DNA from: Methylothermaceae bacteria B42
Lineage (GTDB): Bacteria; Pseudomonadota; Gammaproteobacteria; Methylococcales; Methylothermaceae
Direction: 5' to 3'
DNA length: 64,000 bases
NCBI GenBank assembly: GCA_001566965.1
Contig: LSNW01000032.1
Location: forward strand, 1 to 64,000
Of the stretch, positions 26,878 through 36,047 are shown in pieces. The first letter of the stretch is position 1, and each line of letters opens with the position of its first letter. A program made the translations under genes and the position numbers. The notes below the pieces were generated by a model, which saw only the letters and a list, made by a program, of their open reading frames with translations, was not told the DNA's origin and ran no database searches.

Positions 26878-27680
26878 ATACCCTTCTTGCGCTTTTAGCC
26901 CTAACCTTGCTCATGGTTACCGATGACGCCGTTGGCACGGAATTGCCCAGTGGCGACGAAATCGCCCGCCGTATCAACGAACGGGACGAAGGCATTGCCG
27001 TCTCCCGCACGGTAACGATGGAAATGACGGAAGCCAGCGGCAAGACCCGGATCCGCGAAACCCAGGGGTTCAGGAAATATTATGGCGAGGAAAAACGGAC
27101 CGTAATTTTTTATTTGAGCCCCAGGAGCATCCGAGACACCGCCTTTCTTACCTACGATTACGCCGATCCTGAACGGGACGACGATCAATGGTTGTACCTG
27201 CCAGCCTTGCGCAAAGTCCGCCGAATTTCGGCATCCGACCGGGGAGATTACTTTTTGGGTACCGACTTCACCTATGAGGATATCAAGCTGGAGACCCGGG
27301 TTTCACTCAAGGATTACCAGCGCAAAACCGTGGGAGAAGATCAAGTCGACGGTGCCCACTGCCTGCGCTTGGAGAGCCTGCCTGTTTCCCGGGAGATTGC
27401 CGAGGAACTGGGTTATAGCAAGGTATTGCAATGCGTCGACGACCAAATCTGGATGGTGCGGCGGGCAAAAATGTGGGATCTCAAGAATCAGCCATTGAAA
27501 ACCATCCACTTTCGCGATATTCGTCAGGTACAGGGAATCTGGACGCCGCATTTGATCGAGGTGGTCAACCACAAGACCGGACACCAGACTCGCTTCCGTT
27601 TTGCCAACGTGGACTATCAAACGGGGGTAGAGGACCAGATCTTTACCCAAAATACCCTAAAACGCGGTTGGCGCCGCTGA
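26874..27680 (+). CDS. LolA-like outer-membrane lipoprotein-sorting family protein
   Basis: A 268-residue exported periplasmic protein of the outer membrane lipoprotein-sorting (LolA_like) family. The N-terminal signal peptide is MNTLLALLALTLLMV with probable cleavage after VGT or nearby. Conserved features are the GFRKYYGEEKRTVIFYLSP strand pair, DDDQWLYLPALRKVRRIS and GTDFTYEDI, which mark the half-barrel fold that shields a hydrophobic ligand. An AAGGAG ribosome binding site precedes the ATG. These proteins are commonly encoded beside MMPL transporters and DUF1302 or similar outer-membrane proteins, exactly as here. I infer a periplasmic shuttle for the RND substrate. Confidence 0.88.
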   Translation: MNTLLALLALTLLMVTDDAVGTELPSGDEIARRINERDEGIAVSRTVTMEMTEASGKTRIRETQGFRKYYGEEKRTVIFYLSPRSIRDTAFLTYDYADPERDDDQWLYLPALRKVRRISASDRGDYFLGTDFTYEDIKLETRVSLKDYQRKTVGEDQVDGAHCLRLESLPVSREIAEELGYSKVLQCVDDQIWMVRRAKMWDLKNQPLKTIHFRDIRQVQGIWTPHLIEVVNHKTGHQTRFRFANVDYQTGVEDQIFTQNTLKRGWRR

Positions 27681-27695
27681 TTGGCGAGTGGCTGC

Positions 27696-29006
27696 GTGAA
27701 ATACAATGTCGTCATGCTAGCGGGAATGCTTTGGCCATTGGCAACGACGGCCGTTGACATGGCGGCTTCGCTAACGGCAACTGGACAGTGGGCGCAAGGA
27801 ATCGGCACAGGCGAGACCCAGGCCCTGAACGGGAGCCTACGGCCGGAACTCGACTTATTCTTCTTGGATGACTGGCGTTTCACTGTGTCCGTGCGTTTGC
27901 GCTCGGAAGCCAGGGACGGCATGCAGCCAGGTGACATCGGGCGTGGTGCTTACAGCCCTTATAGCAAGCCTGCCTTGCTCCATGAGACGACAGAACTGGC
28001 GCTGCGTCAATTTTTTTTCCAGGGTCAAATCGGCGATACCCACCTCACTATCGGCAAACAACAGGTAGTCTGGGGTAAGGCAGACGGACTCAAAGTGCTC
28101 GATGTCGTCGATCCCCAGTCATTTCGGGAGTTCATCCTGGAGGATTTTGACGACTCGCGGATCCCTTTGTGGACAGTGAATATTGAAAGGCAAATCGGTG
28201 ACTGGACATGGCAATTGCTTTGGATTCCCGACCCCACCTTTCATGCGATTCCCAAACCAAGCGCCACTTATGCCTTTACTTCTCCCGAGCTGGTTCCCAC
28301 CGCTCCACCCGGCGTCACCGTGAAGCTGAACGATCCCAAACGCCCGAGCCGGTCTCTGAAGGATTCCGATGCCGGCCTGCGGGTGACAACCTTTTGGCAG
28401 GGCTGGGACCTCACCTTGAACTATCTCTATCAGTACGACAATCTGCCCGTGCTTCGCCAGAGCATTGCCTGGGTGGAAGGAAAGCCAGTGGTAACGATCA
28501 CGCCGGAATACGAACGCACCCATGTCCTGGGGACTACCTTCAGCACCGCCATGGGCGACTGGGTGATCCGCGGAGAAATGGGCTACTTCAGCCGTAAGTT
28601 TTTTATCGGCAGAGATACTGCGCACCGCGGGGTGGTGAAAAGCCCGCTTTTGCACTACGTGCTAGGGCTGGACTGGAATGGGCCGGCCGATATTTTCTTC
28701 AGTGGCCAGTTGATTCAAAGCTGGATGCTGAAACGCGCCCATCGATCTACCCGCGACCAGCTGGACACCAGCTTGACGCTGTTGATGCGTCGGCTTTTTT
28801 TATACGACACCCTGACCGCCGAGGTTTTGGTCATCGCCAACCTCAATCATGGCGATGGCATCGTCAGGCCGAAACTCGGCTATCAGTGGCTAGACAATCT
28901 TGAAATCTGGCTCGGTGCCGATGTGTTCTTCGGTGACCGTGACGGAGTTTTCGGCCAGTTTGGCGCTAACGACCGGTTGGTGCTGGGCATTGAGGCCGCA
29001 TTTTAA
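27696..29006 (+). CDS. DUF1302-type outer-membrane beta-barrel protein
   Basis: Predicted outer-membrane protein of about 436 residues with a signal peptide (hydrophobic MLAGMLWPLATTAV) and many alternating amphipathic strands. DUF1302 features are KQQVVWGKADGLKVLDVVDPQ near residue 130, cut to its core KQQVVWGKADG, and repeated barrel strands ending in an aromatic C-terminus (VLGIEAAF), the usual signal for BAM-mediated insertion. The start is uncertain: TTG 27681, GTG 27696 and ATG 27714 are all in frame, and I chose GTG because it gives a basic residue before the hydrophobic core. It follows the LolA-like gene directly and probably provides the outer-membrane exit or acceptor of the system. 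Confidence 0.82.
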   Translation: MKYNVVMLAGMLWPLATTAVDMAASLTATGQWAQGIGTGETQALNGSLRPELDLFFLDDWRFTVSVRLRSEARDGMQPGDIGRGAYSPYSKPALLHETTELALRQFFFQGQIGDTHLTIGKQQVVWGKADGLKVLDVVDPQSFREFILEDFDDSRIPLWTVNIERQIGDWTWQLLWIPDPTFHAIPKPSATYAFTSPELVPTAPPGVTVKLNDPKRPSRSLKDSDAGLRVTTFWQGWDLTLNYLYQYDNLPVLRQSIAWVEGKPVVTITPEYERTHVLGTTFSTAMGDWVIRGEMGYFSRKFFIGRDTAHRGVVKSPLLHYVLGLDWNGPADIFFSGQLIQSWMLKRAHRSTRDQLDTSLTLLMRRLFLYDTLTAEVLVIANLNHGDGIVRPKLGYQWLDNLEIWLGADVFFGDRDGVFGQFGANDRLVLGIEAAF

Positions 29007-29028
29007 CCCACCTTGAGAGGTTATCACT

Positions 29029-29880
29029 ATGAAACGAAAGCAATTATTTGCCGGCCGGGTCGCCATTGTCACCGGTGCTTCCAGCGGCATTGGCCGGGCC
29101 ACCGCCTTGAAATTCGCCCGCCAGGGGGCGACCACCATTTTGGCCGCCCGTTCCCGCAACAAACTCGACCGGCTAGCCGAGGAAATCGCATCCTTTGGAG
29201 CGCCCGTCCGCGTCATTCCCACCGATGTCGCTTCCAAAGAACAGGTTGATGCCATGACTCAAGCAGTGGAAAAGGAGTTTGGCCGGATTGACATTCTGAT
29301 CAACAATGCCGGTGGTGGCGCGGTGGGAACCGTGGAAGACAGCCAGTTCGCCGATCAGACCAGGGAATTGCTGGAGGTGGATTTTTTTGGCAAGGTGTAT
29401 TGTTGCCAGGCGGTTCTCCCCATTATGCGCCGCCAGGGTCAGGGGGCGATCGTCAATCTGTCTTCGGTAGTGGGCAGGAAGGCATTTCCTCGGTTTGGTG
29501 CCTATTCCAGCTCCATGCATGCGGTCAGCGCCTTTTCAGATGCCCTCAGGCAGGAACTTCACGGCAGTGGCATCCGAGTCACCACGGTTTATCCAGCGCT
29601 GACCCAAACGGACTTTTTCTCGAGATTTCCCAAGGCCAGGATGCCGGTCCAGTTCTCCCATATGAAGCCGCTTGCCCCGGAAACGGTAGCTCAGGCAATT
29701 GTACGTGCCGTGCGCAAAGGCTCCCCCAGAGTGATCCTTCCCTGGCAGCCACCCCTCATGCTATTGGGTGACACCGTTTCTGCAAGATTTGGCGACTGGT
29801 TCGTGCGTATGCTGGACAAAGGCTGGTTTATGCGTTTGATTTGGATGTATGGCCAAGGTCCACGCTCAACTCTAAGATAG
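29029..29880 (+). CDS. SDR family protein with an altered active site
   Basis: Short-chain dehydrogenase/reductase of 283 residues. The NAD(P)-binding TGASSGIGRA is near residue 17, LINNAGGG near residue 90, and the active-site Ser strand NLSSVVG near residue 147. The expected YxxxK catalytic pair reads YSSSM: the codon at the Lys position is ATG, a single-base difference from AAG. Without the Lys, ordinary dehydrogenase activity should be weak or lost. A 38-residue C-terminal extension is hydrophobic and basic and may associate with the membrane. GAGAGG precedes the ATG. It is the last gene of the TetR-facing operon, 22 bases after the DUF1302 gene. Confidence 0.9.
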   Translation: MKRKQLFAGRVAIVTGASSGIGRATALKFARQGATTILAARSRNKLDRLAEEIASFGAPVRVIPTDVASKEQVDAMTQAVEKEFGRIDILINNAGGGAVGTVEDSQFADQTRELLEVDFFGKVYCCQAVLPIMRRQGQGAIVNLSSVVGRKAFPRFGAYSSSMHAVSAFSDALRQELHGSGIRVTTVYPALTQTDFFSRFPKARMPVQFSHMKPLAPETVAQAIVRAVRKGSPRVILPWQPPLMLLGDTVSARFGDWFVRMLDKGWFMRLIWMYGQGPRSTLR

Positions 29881-29942
29881 GCTTGAAGCCTTTAAAAACC
29901 ATCCCCATAACAATTAGTAGTTAAACAACATGAGGCAGGGGG

Positions 29943-31898
29943 ATGAAAAAGGATGTGCGAAAACAAAGCACCCATGGCGGTCTTCTTGATATCCTGGTCA
30001 AATTAGGACAAACCATACAGAAAGGATGGCGGAACATGCAAAAGAAACCTGAAATAGAAATCAACAAGCCAGGCAAGCTGCCGTTTTGGCAGGATCCCCG
30101 TTACAACTGGATCGCTTATTTTATCTTGGCGATGCTGTTGCTTTCCCTGTGGCAGAACTACAATCAGGTCCGGCAAATCGAGATTCCCTATAACCAGTTC
30201 CTTGAGTATGTGGAGCAGGGCAAAGTGGAAAAGGTGGTGATTGAGGAGAAAAAGATCACCGGTTTGCTCAAGCCCGAGGCACCCGAGGAAGAACCGCAGC
30301 CCTTCATCACGATTCCCCTTTGGGATGACAAGTTGGCAGAGAAACTGAAAGAGCACGGCGTGGAATTTGTGGTTCGCCCCCAGACCACCAACTGGTTTGC
30401 CTATTTATTTTTTAGCTGGATTCTTCCCCTGGCGTTGCTGTTTTTGTTCTGGAGTTGGATGGCCCAGCGCATGGCCGGTGGCCGCAGTATTTTGAGCCTG
30501 GGGAAACGGGCGAAGATTTATGCCGAGGCCGATGTCAAGGTGACCTTTGACGATGTGGCGGGGTGCGATGAAGCCAAGCAGGAGCTGAAAGAAGTTATCG
30601 AGTTTCTCAAAGATCCGAAAAAAATCCAGCGCTTGGGCGGACGCATGCCCAAGGGGGTTTTGCTGGTGGGACCACCGGGAACAGGGAAAACCCTGTTGGC
30701 ACGGGCGGTTGCCGGGGAAGCCGGAGTGCCGTTTTTCAGCATTACCGGTTCCGAATTCATTGAAATGTTCGTTGGGGTGGGCGCGGCCCGGGTGCGGGAT
30801 TTATTCGAACAGGCGCGGCAGAAAGCCCCCTGCATTATCTTCATCGATGAAATCGACGCCATCGGCCGATCCCGGGGCGCTTCTCCTATCAGCCATGAAG
30901 AACGGGAACAAACCTTGAACCAACTTTTGGCCGAGATGGATGGTTTTGATCCGTCTTCTGGGGTAGTGGTCATGGCGGCCACCAACCGGCCCGAGATATT
31001 GGACAAAGCATTGCTGCGCCCGGGGCGCTTCGATCGTCAGATTGTGGTGGACAAGCCAGATGTGGATGGCCGCGTCGGGATTCTCAAGATCCACACCCGC
31101 AAAATGAAATTATGCAGTGATGTGGATTTGCATACCGTGGCTTTACGCACGCCTGGGTTCGTGGGGGCCGAATTGGAGAATGTCTGTAACGAGGCGGCCA
31201 TCATCGCGGTGCGGAAAAACCACGATTGCGTTTCGATGGAGGATTTTGAAGCGGCCATCGACCGGGTGATCGCCGGGCCGGAAAAGAAAACCCGCGCCTT
31301 GAACCCCCAAGAAAAGGAGCGGGTGGCCTATCACGAATCCGGGCACACTTTGGTGGCTGAATGTGTGCCGACGGGTGAGCCGGTACATAAGGTTTCCATT
31401 ATTCCTCGCGGGATTGGTGCCTTGGGTTATACCCTGCAACTGCCCGTGGAGGAAAAATTCTTGGCCACCGAACAGGAACTCAAGGATCAATTGGCGATTC
31501 TCCTGGGCGGCAGAAGCGCGGAAGAAATCATCTACGGCGATGTCTCCACCGGCGCCCAAAATGACCTGGAAAAGGCCACGGAAATCGCCCGCAACATGGT
31601 GTGCTACCTGGGCATGAGTGACAAGCTGGGTCCGGCCACCTGGGGGCAGCGGCAACAACTGGCTTTTTTGGAAAACGCCCCGGCGCAGGAGGTCAAGAAT
31701 TACAGTGAGGAAACCGCGCGGGTGATTGATACCGAGGTCAGACAGTTGATTGAACAGGCCCATCAGCGGGCGATCAATATACTCAAGGAGAGAAAGGAAA
31801 CACTCGATGCGTTAGCCAGGTTATTGCAGGAAAAAGAAGTCCTCAGTGGCGAGGAGGTCAAGCAGGTGCTGAGCAAACATGGAAAAGCAAAGGATTGA
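29943..31898 (+). CDS. ftsH: ATP-dependent zinc metalloprotease FtsH
   Basis: Membrane-anchored AAA+ protease that degrades misassembled membrane proteins and some regulators. After an unusual ~50-residue N-terminal cytoplasmic extension come two membrane spans (about residues 58-78 and 155-175) around a small periplasmic domain. Walker A GPPGTGKT lies near residue 243, Walker B is [12 protein letters not shown], the second region of homology is [18 protein letters not shown], and the zinc site HESGH is near residue 464 with the downstream third-ligand Asp. At 651 residues it is slightly long. A GGCAGGGGG ribosome binding site supports 29943; an ATG at 30036 would remove the extension. Many gammaproteobacteria have a canonical ftsH beside rrmJ; this isolated one may be a paralogue. 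Confidence 0.93.
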   Translation: MKKDVRKQSTHGGLLDILVKLGQTIQKGWRNMQKKPEIEINKPGKLPFWQDPRYNWIAYFILAMLLLSLWQNYNQVRQIEIPYNQFLEYVEQGKVEKVVIEEKKITGLLKPEAPEEEPQPFITIPLWDDKLAEKLKEHGVEFVVRPQTTNWFAYLFFSWILPLALLFLFWSWMAQRMAGGRSILSLGKRAKIYAEADVKVTFDDVAGCDEAKQELKEVIEFLKDPKKIQRLGGRMPKGVLLVGPPGTGKTLLARAVAGEAGVPFFSITGSEFIEMFVGVGAARVRDLFEQARQKAPCIIFIDEIDAIGRSRGASPISHEEREQTLNQLLAEMDGFDPSSGVVVMAATNRPEILDKALLRPGRFDRQIVVDKPDVDGRVGILKIHTRKMKLCSDVDLHTVALRTPGFVGAELENVCNEAAIIAVRKNHDCVSMEDFEAAIDRVIAGPEKKTRALNPQEKERVAYHESGHTLVAECVPTGEPVHKVSIIPRGIGALGYTLQLPVEEKFLATEQELKDQLAILLGGRSAEEIIYGDVSTGAQNDLEKATEIARNMVCYLGMSDKLGPATWGQRQQLAFLENAPAQEVKNYSEETARVIDTEVRQLIEQAHQRAINILKERKETLDALARLLQEKEVLSGEEVKQVLSKHGKAKD

Positions 31899-31907
31899 TT
31901 AATCCAC

Positions 31908-31938
31908 ATCACCCCAGCTAGGAGTCGGCTGGGGTGAT
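31908..31938 (+). terminator. Hairpin after ftsH
   Basis: ATCACCCCAGC (31908-31918) pairs perfectly with GCTGGGGTGAT (31928-31938), 9 bases after the ftsH stop. It lacks a clear T-run, so it may act as a 3'-end stabiliser or a weak terminator. Confidence 0.6.
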
Positions 31939-32034
31939 TCCACATTAAAAGGCCTGCATCGATCCAATCATTTTTTTTGAAGATTGTGTCGAGTGTCTTC
32001 TGGGAGCAGACCATCTGCCCTAGCAATCAATACC

Positions 32035-32670
32035 TTACGTGTTTAAATGACGCGGTTCTGCTTCTGGAAGTTCGTAGCTGTCATAAGCACTCAAGGTCAG
32101 GTTACAATTTTGCAGCACTTGGCGTTCAATTTCGCCCGCAGTGAGGCGGGCCTGTTCATCGATATCGCCCACTAAATCCTGGCGGATTTTGACGGTCAGG
32201 CGGGCCAATGCGGCGTGCAGGTCGTCTCTTTCCCGGTGGCTGAATTGATGGTCTTTGGCGCTTTGGGCAAAGATTTGCAATAGCTGTTGATAGGAATGAA
32301 GCACTTCATGACTGGCGGAAATAGCCAGTTTGTGGGTGAGGAATTGGAGTGTGATAATGTCATCGCCCGCAATATTCGGACGGTGAAAAAGCTCTTCCAA
32401 ATAGTTAAGCAGCTCTGTGTAAAGTGCCGCTTTTAGTTCGATAAATTTAATGCTTTGTTCTTTTGTCAGCTCCACTTCCGTTTGTTTGTTGAGCAAGATA
32501 GCGGTAATAAGAATTGTCGCAAGCGTGCCCAAAACGACCAGAACGATTTCCTGGGCGAAGGGGGCGGGTTCGGACACATAGTAGGCGTAGCGTAGATAAA
32601 TATAACCGCCGATAAAAATAACAGCGGTCAGCAGCATATACAATAGATTCTGTCTGGTGAGTTTTGCCAC
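32035..32670 (-). CDS. Hypothetical two-span membrane protein
   Basis: A 211-residue protein I cannot assign to a family. Two N-terminal spans are visible (LLYMLLTAVIFIGGYIYL and IVLVVLGTLATILITAILL), then a long helical cytoplasmic region (about residues 70-190) with a YTELLNYLEELF segment and regularly spaced Leu and Ile residues suggesting coiled-coil or helical-bundle packing. It lies 5 bases after the plsC stop and is the last gene of the glyQ-glyS-gmhB-plsC unit, so it may act in the envelope. Confidence 0.6.
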   Translation of the reverse strand: MAKLTRQNLLYMLLTAVIFIGGYIYLRYAYYVSEPAPFAQEIVLVVLGTLATILITAILLNKQTEVELTKEQSIKFIELKAALYTELLNYLEELFHRPNIAGDDIITLQFLTHKLAISASHEVLHSYQQLLQIFAQSAKDHQFSHRERDDLHAALARLTVKIRQDLVGDIDEQARLTAGEIERQVLQNCNLTLSAYDSYELPEAEPRHLNT

Positions 32671-32675
32671 GGCTT

Positions 32676-33428
32676 TTATTGCTCTTTTGGCAGCGTGGAA
32701 ATTTCGGTCATGGTGCTTTCGATCCAGTCTTCCGCCTGCCGATTGATTTCGTCTATCTCCATGGAAGCGCCGTCCAGGGGCGGGCCGATTCGCATTTTGA
32801 TGGTGCCCGGGTATTTTAAAAAGCTATTCCGTGGCCAGAATTCGCCGGCATTGTGGGCAACCGGCACCACCGGCACTTTGGCCCGGCAGGCCAGGATGCC
32901 ACCGCTGCCGGCATAGCGCCGTCTTTGTCCGGGCGCGACCCGGGTGCCTTCGGGAAAAATAATAATCCAGTGGCCTTCCTTCAGCCGCTTCAATCCCTGC
33001 TTCAATAAGGACCGCATGGCGGCGCGCCGGTTGCCGCGGTCGATGGCGATATGGTGGTAACGGCTCAAACACCAGCCGAAGAAAGGGATGCGCAGGAGTT
33101 CTTGCTTGAGTACATAAATGGCCCGGGGAAAGATCAAGAACAGCATCAGGGTTTCCCAGGCGGATTGATGTTTGCTCAAGACGATGCCGTTAGTCTCTGG
33201 AATATGCTCCAGACCTTCGATTTCATAGTCCAGATGGCAAATCCATCGCACCAATAGAATTTGCCAGCGGGCCCATAACCGGGCCAGCCGGTAACGGTAC
33301 TCGTATTGCGGCAGCAGGGAAACCAGCAAGACTATTGGCGTCAGAACAACGGTAAGCGCGGACTGCAGAAACAGGCACAGGCCGGATCTAAGATAAAGGC
33401 TGAGGGATTTTGTTTTTTGTGAGGACAT
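32676..33428 (-). CDS. plsC: 1-acyl-sn-glycerol-3-phosphate acyltransferase
   Basis: PlsC transfers an acyl chain to lysophosphatidic acid to form phosphatidic acid at the inner membrane. The product is 250 residues. An N-terminal hydrophobic segment (LFLQSALTVVLTPIVLLVSLL) precedes the acyltransferase domain. The catalytic motif reads KHQSAWE, the HxxxxE variant common in gammaproteobacterial relatives, and the phosphate-binding motif is FPEGTR near residue 145. The start at 33428 gives the family's N-terminus; a longer frame into gmhB has no homology. It overlaps the 3' end of gmhB by 41 bases. Confidence 0.92.
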   Translation of the reverse strand: MSSQKTKSLSLYLRSGLCLFLQSALTVVLTPIVLLVSLLPQYEYRYRLARLWARWQILLVRWICHLDYEIEGLEHIPETNGIVLSKHQSAWETLMLFLIFPRAIYVLKQELLRIPFFGWCLSRYHHIAIDRGNRRAAMRSLLKQGLKRLKEGHWIIIFPEGTRVAPGQRRRYAGSGGILACRAKVPVVPVAHNAGEFWPRNSFLKYPGTIKMRIGPPLDGASMEIDEINRQAEDWIESTMTEISTLPKEQ

Positions 33429-33978
33429 AGGTGGCTTGGTAAAGGTTATCGAAAACAGGAATGCCGGGATTGGGCTGTTGTTTGAGGGCCTCTTGGCCCT
33501 TGCCGGTTTTGACCAGCACTGCTTTGGCGCCCGCCGCGCGGGCGGCTTCCACGTCGCGCCAGCTATCGCCAATCAGCAAGGCCCGGTTCAAATCGGCATG
33601 GAAATCAGCGGCAAATTGGTGGAGCAGGCCGGGCTTGGGTTTGCGGCACGGACAGTCATCGTCCGGGCCGTGGGGGCAGTAATAAATGGCCTCAATGTGT
33701 CCGCCAGCGCAAGATACTTCCCGAAGCATTTTGTCGTGGATGGCATCGAGGGTTTTCTGGTCAAGCAGCCCCCGCGCCAGCCCGGATTGATTGCTGATGA
33801 CAATGATTTTGTAGCCCGCTTGGCTTAACCGGGCGATGGCTTCCAGACTGCCGGGGAGCGGGCGCCATTCCTCCGGGGACTTGATAAAGTCAGGCGAGTC
33901 TTGATTAATCACCCCGTCCCGGTCCAGGAGGATCGTGTCAATCGCCTCAAAGCCTGGAAGCCCGATCCCGGCCGTCAT
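33388..33978 (-). CDS. gmhB: D-glycero-beta-D-manno-heptose 1,7-bisphosphate 7-phosphatase
   Basis: HAD-family phosphatase of LPS heptose biosynthesis, removing the 7-phosphate before nucleotide activation. Motif I is LLDRDGVINQDS near residue 20, motif II is VISNQSG, and the zinc-binding loop is CPHGPDDDCPCRKP near residue 105, diagnostic for the GmhB/HisB-N group. KPGLL provides the motif III Lys and GDSWRDVEAA motif IV. 196 residues is usual. It overlaps glyS by 4 bases at its start. The glyQ-glyS-gmhB-plsC order is common in gammaproteobacteria. Confidence 0.93.
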   Translation of the reverse strand: MTAGIGLPGFEAIDTILLDRDGVINQDSPDFIKSPEEWRPLPGSLEAIARLSQAGYKIIVISNQSGLARGLLDQKTLDAIHDKMLREVSCAGGHIEAIYYCPHGPDDDCPCRKPKPGLLHQFAADFHADLNRALLIGDSWRDVEAARAAGAKAVLVKTGKGQEALKQQPNPGIPVFDNLYQATYVLTKNKIPQPLS

Positions 33979-36047
33979 CCTTGCAGGCGTGAAATATCAG
34001 CGATTTGCAGGAACAAGGCCGCGGTTTCATGGAGTAAATTGAGACGGTTTTGGCGCACGGACTCGTCCTCCACCATGACCATGACGTGGTCGAAAAAGGC
34101 ATCCACCGTTTGTTTCAATTGCGCGAGCCGCTGTAATGCCTGGGTATAATCCCGCCGATGAAGAAAAGGATTGATTTCCTTCCGGGCTTGATCGACCGCC
34201 GTCAAGAGCGCCTTTTCTTCTGGCGCTTGCAGCCGGTCTGAATCGACAGCGGCAAAGGTGGTTAGTCCCGATTTGCGCAGTATGTTGCGAATACGCTTGT
34301 TGGCAGCCGCCAGGCTTTCTGCTTCCGGCAACTGACGGAAGGCGTGAACGGCTTCGATACGGTGGAGAAAATCCAGCAGGTTCAAGATTTTCAGCGCCGC
34401 CACGGCTTCAAATTCATCGGCGGTAAAGCCTTTTTCCAGCAAATAGCCCTTCAGCCGGTCAAAAATGAAATTTTCCAGCGTTGCCAACACCTGAGGGTGG
34501 TCAAAGTCATGGCTATAGTTTTCGGCGCTGGCTTGCAACAACGCTTTGAGATCCAGATCCAGCTGTTTTTCAATCAAGATACGGATGATGCCCAAGGCCG
34601 CCCGGCGCAGGGCGTATGGGTCCTTGGCGCCGGTAGGAATCTGGCCGATACTGAAAATCCCCACCAGGGTGTCCAGTTTGTCCGCCAGCGCCAGGATTTC
34701 CCCACAGCGGGTTTCCGGCAACGGTCCGCCGGCAAAACGGGGGCGGTATTGCTCTTCCAGGGCGGCGGCGATTTCTTCATGTTCTCCCTGGGCCTGGGCG
34801 TAATAGCGGCCCATGATGCCTTGCAGTTCCGGGAATTCACCCACCATTTCCGTGGTCAGGTCGGTTTTGGATAATTGCGCCGCCCGCAGGGCCGTGCCGC
34901 TATCGCTGTGGAGTTTATCGGCCAGGAGAACGGCCAGTTTTTCCAGGCGCCGGGTTTTATCCAGCAGGGTGCCGAGTTTGTGCTGGAAAATAATCCCGGC
35001 CAGTTGCGCCAGCCTTTGCTCCAGGGGAATTTTCAGATCCTGGTGCCAGAAGAACTCGGCATCCGCCAGGCGGGGACGGATGACTCGTTCGTTGCCTTCC
35101 CGCACCGATTCCAGGCGTTTGCTGTCCAGGTTGGCCATGGTGATGAAACAGGGCAGCAGCGCATGATTGTCGTCCCTGACCGGAAAATATTTTTGATGGG
35201 ACTGCATCACGGTAATCAAAACTTCCGGCGGCAATTGCAGGAAACGCTCGTCAAAATTGCCCATCACCGCTACCGGCCACTCCACCAGGGCGGTGACCTC
35301 CTGGAGCAGCGCCGAGTCGATATGGGCCCGCCCGCCTGCCTGGTTCGCTAATTTGTTGGCCTGTTCTTCAATCCGCGCTTGACGTTCGTCGAAATCGGCA
35401 ATCACCCAGCCCTCGCTGAAGAGCAATTGCGCGTAATGATCTGGGTTGGCGATGGTCAAAGGTTCCGGGCTGTGGAAACGGTGACCGAAAGTGATGTTTC
35501 CGGCCTTTAAATTGAGGATTTGGGTTGGGATGACTTCTTCCCCAAACAACAATACCGCCCAATGGGCCGGGCGGACGAATTCCACTTCCAAATCGCTCCA
35601 GCGCATCCGTTTGGGGATGGGCAGGGCCGCCAGGCTTTGTTGGAGGACATCGCCAATCAAATCCTGGGTGCGAGCGCCAGGGGTATGGATCTGGCAGCAC
35701 AGCCATTCGCCCTTGGCGTTTTTCAGAGTTTCCAGATCCGCCACCTCGACGCCGCAACTTTTGGCAAACCCCAGCGCGGCGGGGGTAGGTTCACCGCCGG
35801 GCCCGAAAGCGGCCTGGAGGGCAGGTCCCCGGCGGACTTCGCTCTTGTCTGGTTGGGTTTCGGCCAAGCCGTGGACAATCAGCGCCAGGCGTCTTGGGGT
35901 GGCGTAGGCTTTGATGGATTCAAAGCGCAAATGCGCTTTTTCCAGGCGGGCGGCGGTCTCGTCCCTAAGCGCGGTCATCAGCGGGTGCAGGGCCTTGGGA
36001 GGTAGTTCTTCGGTGCCCAGTTCAAAGAGTAAATCGCGGCTGGCCAT
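33975..36047 (-). CDS. glyS: Glycine--tRNA ligase beta subunit
   Basis: Beta subunit of the heterotetrameric bacterial glycyl-tRNA synthetase, which binds tRNA-Gly. The N-terminus LLFELGTEELPPKAL and the HD-like core are characteristic, and the C-terminal DALR-type anticodon region (about residues 590-690) is present. The length of 690 residues matches the family (E. coli 689). It overlaps glyQ by one base and gmhB by four; coupled translation keeps the subunits in balance. Confidence 0.97.
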   Translation of the reverse strand: MASRDLLFELGTEELPPKALHPLMTALRDETAARLEKAHLRFESIKAYATPRRLALIVHGLAETQPDKSEVRRGPALQAAFGPGGEPTPAALGFAKSCGVEVADLETLKNAKGEWLCCQIHTPGARTQDLIGDVLQQSLAALPIPKRMRWSDLEVEFVRPAHWAVLLFGEEVIPTQILNLKAGNITFGHRFHSPEPLTIANPDHYAQLLFSEGWVIADFDERQARIEEQANKLANQAGGRAHIDSALLQEVTALVEWPVAVMGNFDERFLQLPPEVLITVMQSHQKYFPVRDDNHALLPCFITMANLDSKRLESVREGNERVIRPRLADAEFFWHQDLKIPLEQRLAQLAGIIFQHKLGTLLDKTRRLEKLAVLLADKLHSDSGTALRAAQLSKTDLTTEMVGEFPELQGIMGRYYAQAQGEHEEIAAALEEQYRPRFAGGPLPETRCGEILALADKLDTLVGIFSIGQIPTGAKDPYALRRAALGIIRILIEKQLDLDLKALLQASAENYSHDFDHPQVLATLENFIFDRLKGYLLEKGFTADEFEAVAALKILNLLDFLHRIEAVHAFRQLPEAESLAAANKRIRNILRKSGLTTFAAVDSDRLQAPEEKALLTAVDQARKEINPFLHRRDYTQALQRLAQLKQTVDAFFDHVMVMVEDESVRQNRLNLLHETAALFLQIADISRLQG

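Noticed and set aside
31143-31763. Open frame opposite the ftsH protease domain
   Set aside because: Antisense shadow with no start context and no family features.
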